Numbered from the stretch's first letter, positions 12,151 through 23,419 are shown. The stretch: 64,000 bases of DNA from Hemibagrus wyckioides (GCF_019097595.1 NC_080718.1:27978657-28042656); one strand, 5' to 3'. The notes: generated by a model not told the origin, from the sequence alone. Made by a program: numbers and translations.

Positions 12151-12379
12151 TTCCCTAGCTACAGACATCACTGCTATCCCAGTTTACAGCTTCATCATTT
12201 GATATCCTTCTCCATCACTCTCCCTGTCCTGCCAAAAACCAACTTACAACATTTCTATCTCAAACCCATCAAAACCTTCAGTCTCCCCATCTGCATTTTT
12301 TTTGTCTCTTCCTGACATTGACTCCTTTTTTTGTCCCTAGATTAGAAAGTGAAAAAAAATCACTGTTAGACACAGATCT

Positions 12380-13360
12380 TACCTTTTACTGTGCACTTCT
12401 GTCCAAATTGTCCTCAGACATGACTTCTGCTAAATCATCTCTTCACTGTTCAACCCGCCAGCTCCACTGCCTTGTCCTCCCTGAAGGAGGCTGAAGACTT
12501 TGCCTTTTATGATCAGAAGATTGAGATAATCTGCCAGACCTTCACTACTGCCTTGACTACCCCTACATTATGCAACCAGGATTCCCATACTCCTTCACTT
12601 GACTCTCCCCTGGTGTCCCAGAATACTTTGGTCCTTCTATACCCACTCTCTTGGCAAAGTTATATTCTCACATGGGTTCTCTCACCACTGCTATGCCGAT
12701 GATACTCAACTTATCTCCTCCTTTCCTTTTTCAGATACCACAGCTTCTGCTAGGACCTCAGCATGTCTGGCATACATATCGTCATGATTGACCGCTCATA
12801 AGGTAAAACTCAGCAAAATCAAACTGCTGTTTATCCTACTGCTGGTGATTCATTGTCTGGTGAAAACCTTTCAATTGCTGATCTCTCCTTGAGCCACTGC
12901 TCACAACCTTGGGCTAAACATGTATAATCAACTATCCTTTTCCTCTCATGTTGCTAATGTGACATTCTAATATTGGTTTCTTCTTTACAACATCAGAAGA
13001 ACTTGGCCAATTTTTTTCCACACAGGCCGCTCAAGTGCTTGTTCAGTCTCTTGTTTAGACTCGACTACATCCAGTGAAGACCTAACTTTTCCTGAAATTC
13101 TTAAACTAGCACTTGTTTTATTAAAAAAAATACTTGACTTTGTTCTTTTTGCGTTTGAAGAGGAATAATAAAAATAAAAGTGAATAATAAATGAATAAAC
13201 TTGTGCTATATTTACTTCCAACCAAGTTTTTTAGTTTTTATCCTTAGTATGCGACTTACTCAACCAGTACTGATGTATTCATTGATGGAGACGTCAAAGC
13301 AATTTTACACGTCACTCTGGATATAAGGGCATCTGCCAAATGCTGTGAATTTAATGACTT
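12380..13360 (+). mobile_element. L2-like LINE RT fragment with 3' tail
   Basis: Degraded reverse transcriptase in the plus direction. The palm motif is readable as [20 protein letters not shown] (about 12687-12747), followed after frame changes by KLSKIKLLF and by NLGLNMYNQLSFSSHVANVT near 12910-12960. The 3' end is the family tail CTCTGGATATAAGGGCATCT followed by GCCAAATGCTG (13316-13346). Stops and frameshifts throughout; dead. Confidence 0.8.
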
Positions 13361-13599
13361 CCATTTATTGCTAATGCCTGTGATGCTGGACTTTTTAATT
13401 TTATACCTTCTACTGAGCAGCCTAGATAGCATTTTAATTTGGTGTCTTTCTTTGGGTCATTGTGTTTTTCTTCTTGGTTCTAATCACAGTATTTTAAATT
13501 CATTAGTTTATTTGCTGTGCTCACTTTTCTCTGACTGGGTTGTATGTTTGACTAAAGCAAAACCACCCTTTCTGTGAATCTGTGTCTTTCGTTGTGGTA

Positions 13600-14570
13600 A
13601 GGACATTTAACATCCAACATTTATAAATCTCTTTAAGGAAGCTCACTATTCATTTTTGATAAACTTCAAATTTTTACATAATGTCTAGGCTGAAGGTGTA
13701 TGCAAGTGCAGAATTCCGTTTATTTACATAGTAAAATAAACTATTAAACTGTGTCACAGACAAAAAAAAGGAAAAACAAGCGCTAGCTCAAGGCTGTGAC
13801 AGAACAGACACACAGTGGAAACAGTTGGCTTAAATAATGTGACTTTGACATACAACAGGGCACCAACCAATCACTGGAGGGACGGACATAAGACAAGAAT
13901 TGGAACAAAACTTACATGACAATGTAAATAAAAACACAATGGAAACAGAGTTCAAAATAATGGGTGTGGTTGCCATCTGGTGGTCTCTCAGGGAAGTGTC
14001 TCATATTTGTGACAAAGCCCCCCCTCTAATGCGCAGCTCCTGACGCACCAGTACCTGTCCTGGTCTAGCACTCTGGGATGAACGAGGATTAAGGCAAACG
14101 GGAAGCGAGGAATAGGAAAAAGAAAGTACACCTTCTTACAATTGTTTTTGTTTATCATACTGTATAATCTGAGATACAAAGAAAAAGAACTACATCATGT
14201 GACCTGTAGGACCTATAGGTCAACTGAGTACTCAAGAAGGGCTGCTTTCACTGTGCACAAATGCCACCCTCTGCTGGCTGCCTGCAGTATACTGCCACCT
14301 CCTGCAATAACAAAATAAAAATATTTGAATGTAATATAAACTGTGGCTCTGGAAAGTATATCTGAAAGGGATTTTATGCCAAGCTGATGGAGATAAAAGA
14401 AAAAGACAAAACCTTTCTTTTGATTGCCCCGATTTCAGTAGTGAGGAGTTCGGGCTAATAACCAGTAGCCAGAAAAATAAGGTTAGCATTGCAGCCTGAT
14501 TCCCCCTGCATAAAATCTAGGTGGCCAGGAATAGGAGTAGACAGGAATCCTAACAGCTGAGGGCTAGGGT
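13600..14570. other. Unresolved repeat-like region
   Basis: Purine-rich A/C stretches (13740-13960) resemble those at 36.19-36.50 and 51.0-51.35 kb, which also end in a CTCTGG-type word, so this is probably the terminal part of an old transposon. From 14000 to 14560 I see no frame or motif that I can defend. Confidence 0.35.
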
Positions 14571-14639
14571 TTCTAGGGATGTCCCTTTATGACCATCTCC
14601 ACTGCTGCCTACCCTGGTGCTTTGAGGGTCAGTCATGGC

Positions 14640-15060
14640 CACCCATGCTCCTGCTTATGTCGCTGCCCGGCCAGTTCACTGTTTCAGGACACCAGGCAAG
14701 TTGAGGCTAACATCTCTCCCAGACCACCTGGCAGAGTGGTTTCTGTGTACTGTGGGGGAAAAGGCAGAATCCAGTTTGCCTCACATCCTCCTTCTTTCAA
14801 GGTGTGCTGCCCACTCTTGTTGCCACAGAACAAACTTCATTCTTCCAGGAGAAGAAAGGGGCCATAGAGCATATTCTGCACCCAGATTGAGCATTTCCTG
14901 GTTCTTGGCTCATGGCAGTAGCGGCCGAAGCTATTCCTTTAAGTCTACTACACATGAGTGTTTCAGCTGTGGCTCAGGAGCAAGGGTTTTTCACCCCTGC
15001 AGACAAGGGTTATGCATCATGAGCTTCATAACCACCTTATATGGACAGACCCCGGTTTCT
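14640..15060 (+). mobile_element. DIRS-like retrotransposon fragment (RT N-terminal region)
   Basis: In the plus direction a frame reads GRIQFASHPPSFK around 14763-14802, flanked upstream by SLPDHLAEWF and downstream by a QNKLHSSRRRKG stretch. This is the pattern that leads into DIRS-type reverse transcriptase. The same stretch, in the opposite orientation and with more RT attached, occurs at 23.42-24.13 kb. It is frameshifted and truncated. Confidence 0.6.
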
Positions 15061-15129
15061 CACCTTGGGACCACCTCTTTGGGCATGACCATGGGCGTTG
15101 CTAGGCCATTTTTAGGGGGGCTTTAGCAG

Positions 15130-16109
15130 ATGTTAATAAGAAGTTAATTAGCAGATGCATGTATCAGTAGTACTAACTCAGACTGAAGCTCAATAATACA
15201 CTCAGGATGACCCTTTAAAATGTTTGCTTTTTTTTTTACACAACTTTAAACTTTCTGGTTAAGGTCACACCTAATCTATGCCATCCCTGTCACCCAAATG
15301 TTAGTCTGTTACTCTGGAAAAGTAACAGGGCTGACAGTAACAGGTTTGAGGATTTCAAGCTAATTTCTAGCTAATATAAAAGGCCACGAATGCACATGTT
15401 GTACACATTGAATGTATATAACTAACCCTAGGTATTGATTGTATTAAGATTGTTTAAATTTATTCTTTAAAAAGTCAAACCTCATATCAAAAATAGAACA
15501 TTATAGACGACCGAGAGAGAAAGTTACTTGCGCTTTAACTGCTGCAATCCTGGTCAAAAGAGAACGTGCTTCCTCGAAGTGAAGTTACTGGAAAGTATCA
15601 AACTTTTACAAGGGTTTGTTTTGTTTGATTGTTTGTTACAGTAACAGGGCTAACATTAAATGAAGGGACACCTGATACAATAATTTAGATTTTCTAAAAA
15701 AATTTCATTCTCATGTCAAAACAGTGCTTAACAGTGATGATGAACAATGTGCAAATGTGTGGTGTTTTTTTTTTGTTTTTGTTTTTTCCAGTCATTATTT
15801 TGAATAGCAAATTAGTCCTGCCGAAAAAGCTGAATAATAGTAATGGACAGGCCAAAAACCTGACCTTTTATCAAAAAAGTGATTTTAATTATTTAAAATT
15901 ACATGTAATTGACTTTAATTTAACGTAATATTGATGAAATAATGCATAGTATTATGTTTTTAAATAACAAATCTGTGTTGTAATAATTCTGTCTAATTAT
16001 TACTTAATAAAAACATTTCTGTATTGATTACTTAGAGATGCAAAAGGGATCAATTTCAATGAATGACAAAGTAAAATGATATTTAAAAAAGTATCATAAT
16101 CTGATGCAG

Positions 16110-16149
<40 letters not shown>

Positions 16150-16660
16150 TTTATTAAATTATGTACAATGCATCTAGATGAATAATGATAGCAATGCCAG
16201 CTCAGGCCACTAGGTGGCATTCTAATATAAGGAACCAGCGACCCTTAACGTACATTGGCATTCATAAATACAGAAACTAGTTTATTTTGTAATTTCCATA
16301 TAATTATATTCATGAAAGGACAAAGTTGTCCTTATTATGATTCCTGAATATTTAACAGCTCCAGTCTCCACTTTGTGGGTGTTACTGGTCAGATTTCCTG
16401 CAGAAATTAAAACCAGTCTTTGCTATTTTCTATTGTACTGCTATCCTGAGAGAAATGAATTGTGTGTGTATGAGAAGATGGACAGCAGTGAGTGAGGGTT
16501 GTGGACAAGGAAAACTGGATAGGAAGCCGGAATCCACCCTGAATGGTACACCAGTATATCACAGCATATTATGCACACACACACACACACACACGTGAAA
16601 TATATGAGATAATTGTAAGTCGTTTTGGATAAAGTTATCTGCCCAGTGCCATAAATGTAA
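15130..16660. other. AT-rich flank of lectin unit B with microsatellites
   Basis: 15240-15370 (TAAGGTCACACCTAATCT, GGAAAAGTAACAGGGCTGAC) is repeated at 51.61-51.72 kb below unit E, so the duplicated unit reaches this far. An (ATT)n tract lies at 16111-16150 and an (AC)n tract at 16573-16594, followed by a LINE-like tail ending in CCATAAATGTAAATGA. No gene seen. Confidence 0.5.
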
Positions 16661-16902
16661 ATGACCAACGTTGGTTGAAAGTAGGCATCTCGGTAATGAC
16701 CGAAAAGATTCACCTACAGCATAAAAGCTCCCAAAATAAAATACAATAAAAATCTTTCTATATTCATATACAGTACTTCAGAAAGTATTCAGCATGAGAT
16801 TTAAGTATATCAGAATAGGAAGTTTCTTCTCCTTTTGAAGAAACTCTTTCTACAGAAATAGAATATAATACAATTTATAGTTGTCTTCAAATTTTGCGAA
16901 TG
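16661..16902. repeat. Block shared by lectin units B, D and E
   Basis: Words such as GATTCACCTACAGCATAAAAG and CAGAAAGTATTCAGCATGAG recur at 40.48-40.60 kb and 51.72-51.97 kb. The shared block supports descent of these three units from one larger ancestral unit. Confidence 0.65.
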
Positions 16903-18154
16903 TACACTATATTGCCAAAAGTATTCGCTCACCTGCCTTGACTCGCATATGAACTTAAGTGACATCCCATTCCTAATCCATAGGGTTCAATATGACGTCG
17001 GTCCACCCTTTGCAGCTATAACAGCTTCAACTCTTCTGGGAAGGCTGTCCACAAGGTTTAGGAGTGTGTTTATGGGAATTTTTGACCATTCTTCCAGAAG
17101 CGCATTTGTGAGGTCACACACTGATGTTGGACGAGAAGGCCTGGCTCTCAGTCTCCGCTCTAATTCATCCCAAAGGTGTTCTATGGGGTTGAGGTCAGGA
17201 CTCTGTGCAGGCCAGTCAAGTTCATCCACACCAGACTCTGTCATCCATGTCTTTATGGACCTTGCTTTGGTCACTGGTGCACAGTCATGTTGGAAGAGGA
17301 AGGGGCCAGCTCCAAACTGTTCCCACAAAGTTGGGAGCATGGAATTGTCCAAAATGTCTTGGTATGCTGAAGCATTCAGAGTTCCTTTCACTGGAACTAA
17401 GGGGCCAAGCCCAGCTCCTGAAAAACAACCCCACACCATAATCCCCCCTCCACCAAACTTTACACTTGGCACAATGCAGTCAGACAAGTACCGTTCTCCT
17501 GGCAACCGCCAAACCCAGACTCGTCCATCAGATTGCCAGATGGAGAAGCGCGATTCGTCACTCCAGAGAACGTGTCTCCACTGCTCTAGAGTCCAGTGGC
17601 GGCGTGCTTTACACCACTGCATCCGACGCTTTGCATTGCACTTGGTGATGTATGGCTTGGATGCAGCTGCTCGGCCAAGGAAACCCATTCCATGAAGCTC
17701 TCTGCGCACTGTTCTTGAGCTAATCTGAAGGCCACATGAAGTTTGGAGGTCTGTAGCGATTGACTCTGCAGAAAGTTGGCGACCTCTTCGCACTATGTGC
17801 CTCAGCATCCGCTGACCCCGCTCCGTCAGTTTACATGGCCTACCACTTCGTGGCTGAGTTGCTGTCGTTCCCAAACACTTCCACGTTCTTATAATACAGC
17901 TGACAGTTGACTGTGGAATATTTAGGAGCGAGGAAATTTCACGACTGGATTTGTTGCACAGGTGGCATCCTATCACAGTTCCACGCTGGAATTCACTGAG
18001 CTCCTGAGAGCGACCCATTCTTTCACAAATGTTTGTAAAAACAGTCTGCATGCCTAGGTGCTTGATTTTATACACCTGTGGCCATGGAAGTGATTGGAAC
18101 ACCTGATTCTGATTATTTGGATGGGTGAGCGAATACTTTTGGCAATATAGTGTA
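16903..18154 (-). mobile_element. Tc1-like transposon, copy 1 (1,248 bp, complete ends)
   Basis: Terminal inverted repeats begin CACTATATTGCCAAAAGTAT at 16905 and end with the complement at 18152, each flanked by the TA target dinucleotide (16903-16904, 18153-18154). The element carries one minus-strand transposase. A second copy of the same length lies at 52911-54158 and differs at only a few percent of positions. Confidence 0.95.
16987..18018 (-). CDS. Tc1-like transposase (343 aa, DD34E), copy 1
   Basis: Cut-and-paste transposase expected to act in the nucleus on its own inverted repeats. I chose the Met at 18018 ([15 protein letters not shown]), because the open frame upstream runs into the inverted repeat. 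Residues 1-110 form the paired-like helix-turn-helix DNA-binding part ([17 protein letters not shown] near 31-47). A GRP motif at 59-61 links the two halves, but here it reads GRPC where copy 2 has the usual GRPR. The catalytic triad is visible: D154 in WSDESRF, D245 in FQHDCAP, and E280 in [11 protein letters not shown], with 34 residues between the last two. Residue 250 is T where copy 2 has H. The frame is full length (family norm about 340 aa) and without stops, so it is intact on paper. Activity is unknown. Confidence 0.93.
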   Translation of the reverse strand: MGRSQELSEFQRGTVIGCHLCNKSSREISSLLNIPQSTVSCIIRTWKCLGTTATQPRSGRPCKLTERGQRMLRHIVRRGRQLSAESIATDLQTSCGLQISSRTVRRELHGMGFLGRAAASKPYITKCNAKRRMQWCKARRHWTLEQWRHVLWSDESRFSIWQSDGRVWVWRLPGERYLSDCIVPSVKFGGGGIMVWGCFSGAGLGPLVPVKGTLNASAYQDILDNSMLPTLWEQFGAGPFLFQHDCAPVTKARSIKTWMTESGVDELDWPAQSPDLNPIEHLWDELERRLRARPSRPTSVCDLTNALLEEWSKIPINTLLNLVDSLPRRVEAVIAAKGGPTSY

Positions 18155-18399
18155 TCTCTCTTAGGTTTGCACATTTTTATTTTGGTGTTTTCTTCTATTC
18201 AGCAATGCAAGCTTCCTCCACCTCTGCCAACCTGGATGGAAAGTGTTGGTGGAAAGGACTTTGCAAGTCATCCCATGGATCGTCAACTGGATTTAAGGCT
18301 CTGATCCAGCTTTTTCAAAACACTAGTTTCGAATCATTCACTTTTTTTTGCCCCCTGCTTTGGCTCATTGCATATTTTGAACACATATCTTCACCCTAG

Positions 18400-18534
18400 A
18401 TGCCTGGCTAGGGTCTGACATGATGCAAGTGTCCAGTTGTCTAATCTGTCGTAATTTGCAGTTGAGTAGATAATGATAATATTTCTAGCATATTTTGAGA
18501 TGTTACAAGAGAACAAGTAAAAATTTCATTTCAG
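18400..18534 (-). repeat. 3' flank of lectin duplication unit B
   Basis: GATGCCTGGCTAGGGTCTGA followed by ACAAGAGAACAAGTAA matches the flanks below copies C (26.49 kb), D (41.14 kb) and E (52.22 kb). Confidence 0.7.
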
Positions 18535-18655
18535 TTGAACATATACAGCATTTGGCAGATACCTTTATCCAGAGCGACTTGCAGGTTGGTTGTCCTGGGA
18601 TTTGGAACTCGCAACCTTCCACTCAGTAGTCCAACACCTTAACCACTTCATATTG
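18535..18655 (-). mobile_element. SINE remnant in the flank of unit B
   Basis: Starts with the L2-type tail complement (CATTTGGCAGATACC, TTATCCAGAGCGACTTGCAG) and ends with CAGTAGTCCAACACCTTAACCA, the complement of a tRNA-like head. The same element sits at the matching place in unit E (about 52330-52500), so it was inserted before units B and E separated. Confidence 0.7.
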
Positions 18656-19002
18656 TACAGTTAACTTGCTACCATGACACAAAAAGATCCTTTAAACTTG
18701 ACCATTTTATTTAACCTTCATCACTGCAGTGGAGGATAAAATACAAATATCCTTCCATGTACTCAGGAAAAGCTTATAACAGCATATGGCATATCACACT
18801 TATGGGAATTGTCACAGAATGATTTACAGTGGATTACACAAATATCTACTAAAGGACCCTATTTACTACAACATAATGTAGTACTTAAATATAGTATTGG
18901 AGTATTAAGTACTGAAGTAACAATTCTAATGTAATAATTCAGCTTACAATATTATATGCTATGTCATTTCTATTAATCTCCTCAACATTCATCTTTTCTT
19001 CA

Positions 19003-19033
19003 TCATCTCATGCCAGTCTTGATTGCAGTGATC
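19003..19033 (-). other. Candidate 3'-terminal coding exon of lectin B
   Basis: The main exon ends at a strong donor (TTTG|GTGAGT, exon end 19137). If it is spliced to the AG at 19035-19034, the split Trp codon is completed and ten residues, WITAIKTGMR, follow before TGA at 19005-19003; intron 103 nt. The same junction in copy C gives WITAIKTGTRR and a stop. The polypyrimidine tract is weak, so the exact acceptor is inferred. Confidence 0.45.
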
Positions 19034-19132
19034 CTCTTCATCTTTTAAGAAGCAAATTCTAGGGAGAATTAATTTTGAAGTAATTAATTAAAGAACATTA
19101 TTGAGAAGATATAAGAGGTTGAGTCAAGTCAC

Positions 19133-19876
19133 TCACCAAATATCGTGATAACAAATGAAGTTCATTTTCTCCTCACAGTCTCTGTTCTCCCAGACACCAT
19201 CTATAATGTTTCGTGCTCCACATCGGAAAGGCTTGGCAGGGCATGAAGGCAATGATGTCTCATTACTCACCAGAGACGTCTGGTTCACCCAGTACCATGA
19301 GCCATCCATGAATCGTAGACTGGTCCAGAAGGTAGGTGTCAGAATTTCCATGCTCCTGTTGTCGACTAGAACGTGATCTATCTCTGCGGGTAACCTTATC
19401 AGGTCAGTGTAGTGTGTTCTGCAGTGCACCAGAGCCTCCTCCCAGTTCTTCATCTCCTGCACTACAATCATCTTGGGTGCCCAAGTGTAGCAACAGGCTT
19501 TATATTTGTCTTTACAATCTTTATTTTCCCAATCATTGTTAGTAAACACACAGTTCTCAGTCGCCATATTATCGGGTTGTCCACTTTTCCACTTGGTGTA
19601 TTCCAGTACACTTCCATCAGACCACTGTATGAAACTTGTGCCAGTTCGATCTTTTCTAAGGCCGATCCAGCAATTCTGAGAATGGCTAATCTGTAAGAAA
19701 TTATTAAATTCCTGGTCTGTGTCAAAAACTGACAGATCTACATAATTTGTCCGGCAGTATGTCTGAGCATCGGTCCAGCTCATATCCTGATTGTAATAAA
19801 TGTGTTGTCTCCAGAACAGACCTGTGGCTGCATCTGTTAGAGCCAGCAGGACGAGGATGTAGGGAATAGCCATCAT
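19133..19876 (-). CDS. Secreted two-domain C-type lectin, copy B (intact)
   Basis: Likely carbohydrate-binding immune or mucosal lectin. The start is the double Met at 19876, because the frame upstream is untranslated leader shared with copies A and D. Residues 1-19 are a signal peptide (ILVLLALTDAATG). Domain 1 (about 22-130) has the paired cysteines, WIGL at 70-73, and QPDN at 100-103, the galactose-type QPD motif in canonical lectins. Its second calcium site reads WENKDC rather than WND. Domain 2 (about 133-244) has WEEALVHC, FWTSLRF and NFICYH but no EPN/QPD, so it probably does not bind sugar through calcium. N-glycosylation sequons lie at 173, 198 and 205. There is no membrane segment. 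The TGA at 19135-19133 overlaps a splice donor, so the mature C-terminus may come from a downstream exon. It resembles fish genes often labelled macrophage-mannose-receptor-like, but is much shorter. Confidence 0.9.
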   Translation of the reverse strand: MMAIPYILVLLALTDAATGLFWRQHIYYNQDMSWTDAQTYCRTNYVDLSVFDTDQEFNNFLQISHSQNCWIGLRKDRTGTSFIQWSDGSVLEYTKWKSGQPDNMATENCVFTNNDWENKDCKDKYKACCYTWAPKMIVVQEMKNWEEALVHCRTHYTDLIRLPAEIDHVLVDNRSMEILTPTFWTSLRFMDGSWYWVNQTSLVSNETSLPSCPAKPFRCGARNIIDGVWENRDCEEKMNFICYHDIW

Positions 19877-19999
19877 CCCTGACTTCAGTGTGATTGAGCT
19901 CGGCTCTGAAGATTTTCCAGGAATTATATTACTGGTGACAGCAGCACACAAATCAAAATGCAAAACCAAGTAGCTCGTCTGAGGGAGAGGACAATGCAA

Positions 20000-20008
20000 A
20001 CTTTATGC
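20000..20008 (-). promoter_or_regulatory. Conserved TATA-like element upstream of lectin B
   Basis: GCATAAAGT on the minus strand, about 125 nt before the start Met, inside a block (ACTTGCATAAAGTTTGCATT) shared with copies A, C and D. Confidence 0.55.
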
Positions 20009-20632
20009 AAGTGTAGAATTCACTTGATTTGAATTTCTTCACCGCTCTTCAGTCTGTTTACTGCTGAATTTTTTCCCTTTTATTATGAAATTTTAAAAAA
20101 TATATATCAATATTTTTTTTATATAAAAAGAAATTAGATGAGATGGTAGGATTTACATATGCCCTAAAAAAATGAATCCTTTGAATCTGAATGGATGCAG
20201 GCAGTAAAATCGTAAACAAATTGTGACTGAATGACTGTCCATGGCTTTATCTGTTGATAAACAGAACAGAATGAGTTCATGAGTTCAAGATGCAAGTTAT
20301 CATTAGCCAATAAACTGCTTGTATAAAGTGTAATGATGTTTCACTGATGCCTTAAAACATTAAACTGGCACTGGGTTCATAAAAGTCCAATGGGCTTGAT
20401 TTACTCTAAACCAAAGTAAAATAAAAAATTGGTTACCAAGGCAACCTGTGCACACATTGCTTGCTTTTGCATCATCAGTGCTCACCATTGTAAGCTTATT
20501 TTAAAGATCTTATATAAATACCATGAATTCAAGTTGTAAATATCTCATTTTTTTCTGCCTCTTTGAGATGGTTCAGGTAAAAGAAAGGTAAAATCTGAGA
20601 ATAATTGGGGACTTAAAAGTATATGCCTTGCA

Positions 20633-20966
20633 TAGGCAGCACCGTGGCCTAGTGGTTAGCATGTTCGCTCCAGTGTCCTGGGTTCGAGTCTCGCTCCCGC
20701 TAACTGTGTGTGTGGAGTTTGCATGTTCTCCCCATGCTTGGTGCTCCGGTTTCCTCCCACAGTCCAAAGACATGCTTCTAGGCTGATTGGAGTCTATAAA
20801 TTGCCCGTAGTGTGTGAATGAGTGTGTGTGTGTGTGTGTGTGCCCTGCGATGGGTTGGCGCTCCATCCAGGGTGTATCCTGCCTTGATGCCCAGTGACGC
20901 CTGAGATAGGCACAGGCTCCCCGTGACCCGAGGATCAGCGGTACAGACAATGAAATGAAATGAAAA
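20633..20966 (+). mobile_element. tRNA-derived SINE, apparently full length
   Basis: The head reads CCGTGGCCTAGTGGTTAGCA with an A-box-like TAGTGGTTAGCA and a B-box GGTTCGAGTC (about 20681-20690). The body has the well-known GGAGTTTGCATGTTCTCCCC and CCTCCCACAGTCCAAAGACA words, a (GT)n stretch (20819-20842), and a 3' end of repeated ATGAA units. It lies upstream of lectin B and is absent from units A, C and D, so it is a later insertion. Confidence 0.85.
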
Positions 20967-21359
20967 AATGTCTTGCATAAATGACGATGGCCCATTAGAG
21001 AGGTCTGAGTTTAAACACAACATAATACAGGTGCAGGTCTACCTTCTTCACTTCACCTAGAGAAAGACGGCAGCTTTGTGAGGTACGGACACTGTAGCAT
21101 GATACTCAGTACAAAATAGATTTTTTTTGTAGATAAAATTGTGCTTTTTTGTAATATACACACAGACCAAAACATGGATTAGTAAAGTAAAGTACTTTAC
21201 AAAATAAGTAGAGTAGCTTATTTATTTATTTAAGTTATGTTTATGTCTAAAAGGTTTCTGTCATTTGTATTTTATTCTTTTATCTTTCATCTCATCCTTT
21301 TTCCTTTTTTGAGCTTGATGTCATGGAACTAAAACGCTCTGGCAGAACGCCTTCATTTG

Positions 21360-21510
21360 CATGTAAGAGGAGCCGGATGACAGAGAGCCGTCTCTGGTGG
21401 CTGGGGGATGGTTTTCGGTCCAGTTGGTTTGGTGTCAGGTATTCTACACATACAGTATGTCAGTAAAACAGAACTGCTGTTCCATATAAAATAACTTTCT
21501 CCAAATTCTT
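21360..21510 (-). repeat. Conserved upstream block of lectin unit B
   Basis: GAGCCGGATGACAGAGAGCC and GGTCCAGTTGGTTTGGTGTC, then CAGTATGTCAGTAAAACAG, match unit C almost base for base and units A and D more loosely. The position about 1.5 kb upstream of each lectin start makes it part of the duplicated unit. A distal regulatory role is possible but not shown. Confidence 0.65.
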
Positions 21511-21884
21511 TTCTTACAATGTGTTGTCATGTGATGCAGCAGGAGGTGTGGCTATGGGACTAGGTTATATAAAGTGTTTTGACTAAAATGGGAAAGCGAG
21601 GGCATTTTCTAAAACAGCAAGAAATGTGTTTTAGTGATGGGAATCCAGTTGTTTTAACCCTTTCCCACCATATTTTGTCCCTTATTTGTTACAGTTACAA
21701 GAAAAGCTTGACTGTGAGATACTGCAAAAAAGTGCTATATCTCAGTTCACCTGCTCATACTGTACACTAAACGTACCTAATCTTTTTGCAAAGAAACAGT
21801 ACATTCTTTTGAGTGTTTGGTAAACAAGGACAATTCCTTTTTAGCTATTCTTAATATTTTTAATAGATTTATTTCATTTTATTT

Positions 21885-22040
21885 TTTTCAAGTTGAGCCT
21901 GCTTCATTGTAAAGCATGGTAAAAAATTCCACCTGTCAGCAGGACGATGATCCCAAACACAAAGCCAAAGTAATGCAGGGGAAGGTAAAAACAAAAAGCT
22001 AAATGGTCTACAGTTGTCAAAATAAAGTCCAGACCATAAG
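21885..22040 (+). mobile_element. Small Tc1-like transposase fragment
   Basis: A degraded reading of QQDDDPKHKAKVMQ (about 21939-21980), followed by KTKKLNGLQ and SPD-like residues, is the catalytic QQDND-P-H to SPDL segment of a Tc1 transposase different from the two long copies. About 150 bp remain. Confidence 0.6.
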
Positions 22041-22690
22041 TGCACTATATAAGTATACACTGTCATGGCTGTAGGTTTTGTTGTGCAGCTAAAGCTTTAA
22101 GGTGTAATAAGGCAATAATGAATTTTTTTCAAAATGACTTGCAAATAACCTAAAAAAAAAAATACATAAAACATGAAGAAAAGAATTGTTTAAACCACAA
22201 CCTCAGCCCAAGTTCATTATTTGGCTAAGTGTTTGGCGTGGCTTAGGGAAACGTCCATGCAGATCAGAGCACTTGTTTGTGTTTGCATGTGCCTCTTGCT
22301 AGTCATTTAATAGCCACTCCCTAACTTCCCTTGATCCAAAGCCCATCCTTTTCCAAAATGAAGTATTAGTGAAAGGAACAAAGCTGGGAACAGAATTGGA
22401 AACATGGCTACTGAACTCCTGGGATGTTTGAATAGCTGGCCTTATAAAATTAATCAAGTGGATATGTTTATTTTGTTTGGTTGGTTGATTTTTCTTTTTT
22501 TTGGCCATACATTTAATTTTGAACAGCCCAGTGATTTAAGTAAGAAGAGATCAAATTGCTTTAGGCATCAGGTTTATTGAGAGAAACAGAGTTCATTTTG
22601 CAAGCAGCAATTCAAATCTGCCAAGCCCATGACCTTGCCCCAATTTATGTAAAAATGTTTGGTAAGATGACGCCATTGAGCATGAGTGCA
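22025..22690. repeat. Block Q, copy 1
   Basis: A non-coding block that recurs in six places: 22.0, 29.7, 33.9, 43.7, 56.1 and 58.2 kb. Landmarks in order are ATGCAGATCAGAG, TTGTGTTTGCATGTG, a CCAGTGATTTAA-like end, GAGAAACAGAGTTC and AAATCTGCCAAGCCCATGAC. This copy lacks the middle part that contains the CTGGGGGACAG word. Function unknown; no family recognised. Confidence 0.65.
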
Positions 22691-22789
22691 ATTACAGATG
22701 CCTCTATCAGTGCAGCATCCTTCAAAGGAAACTTAAAAGAGACGAAAGACAAAAAAATCCTGATGTCAGCTATCTAACTATAGCCCAAT

Positions 22790-23320
22790 ATAAAATCTCC
22801 CTATTATCTCTAAGATCATACAAGGCACAGCAGTTAAGCTCATACCTTCATAAGGAAAAAGAAATGTATTGGTCAGGATTTAGGCCTCCTCATAACACAA
22901 AGACAGCACTGGTTGAAGTGGTAAATGACCTGTTACTGGCATCTGATCAGGGTTGTGTCTCCTTGCTGGTGTTGCTTTACCTTAGTGCAGCTTTTGACAC
23001 CACTGACCACATTATTCTACTTTATAGGCTAGAAAATTGTTGGAGTTAATGAACCTTTCCTGGCTCACGTCTTATTGGTCTCATTGTTCTCAGTAAACGT
23101 TAATGGTGACTTCTGTATGCATACTAAGGTAATGCACAGTGTTACACAAGGGTCTGTTTTATGCCCACTGCTTTTCTTCTTATATATGCCACCCCTTGGT
23201 ACAATTATTCATAAAACATAGTATTAGTTTCCTTATTATACTGCTGACATAAGGTTATATGTTTCAGCAAAGCCAGATTAGAGGTACCAGTTTATAAAGA
23301 CTGAAAAATGTGTAAAGGCA
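22790..23320 (+). mobile_element. L2-like LINE reverse-transcriptase fragment
   Basis: The frame from 22864 reads [20 protein letters not shown] then [20 protein letters not shown], the RT domain 3-4 region. Further pieces (GDLCMHTKV, SVTQGSVLCPLLFFLYMPPL, 23110-23190) and a decayed YADD region follow after frameshifts. It is truncated at both ends and dead. Confidence 0.85.
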
Positions 23321-23324
23321 ATTA

Positions 23325-23400
23325 AATTACAGTTTATTTATATAGTGCTTTTAACAACAGACATTGTCAAAACAGTTTACAGAAATATAAAATTTAGAAT
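23325..23400 (+). repeat. Interspersed repeat (TTTATTTATATAGTGCTTTT type)
   Basis: CAGTTTATTTATATAGTGCT followed by AACAGACATTGTCAAAACAG is a word common in fish genomes, and a second copy is at 63.87-63.96 kb. It directly follows the LINE fragment and may be its 3' UTR. Confidence 0.6.
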
Positions 23401-23419
23401 AAATGGGTTTCTGGGTTTA

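Noticed and set aside
14232..14489. Possible gene in 14.2-14.5 kb (85-codon minus ORF)
   Set aside because: It has no domain, no homologous copy in the window and a composition like the AT-rich background.
15713..15928. 71-codon plus ORF
   Set aside because: It is a low-complexity FFLFLFF stretch arising from T-rich DNA.
16949..17695. Plus-strand 248-codon ORF in Tc1 copy 1 (and 52955-53701 in copy 2)
   Set aside because: It lies antisense to the transposase, has low-complexity basic composition and no domain, and is explained by the strongly coding opposite strand.
19133..19999. 288-residue start for lectin B
   Set aside because: The first 41 residues translate leader sequence also found before copies A and D, and no signal peptide lies there.
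20641..20695. Functional tRNA gene at the A/B-box words
   Set aside because: It does not fold into a complete cloverleaf by eye and continues into a SINE body, so it is called a SINE head.
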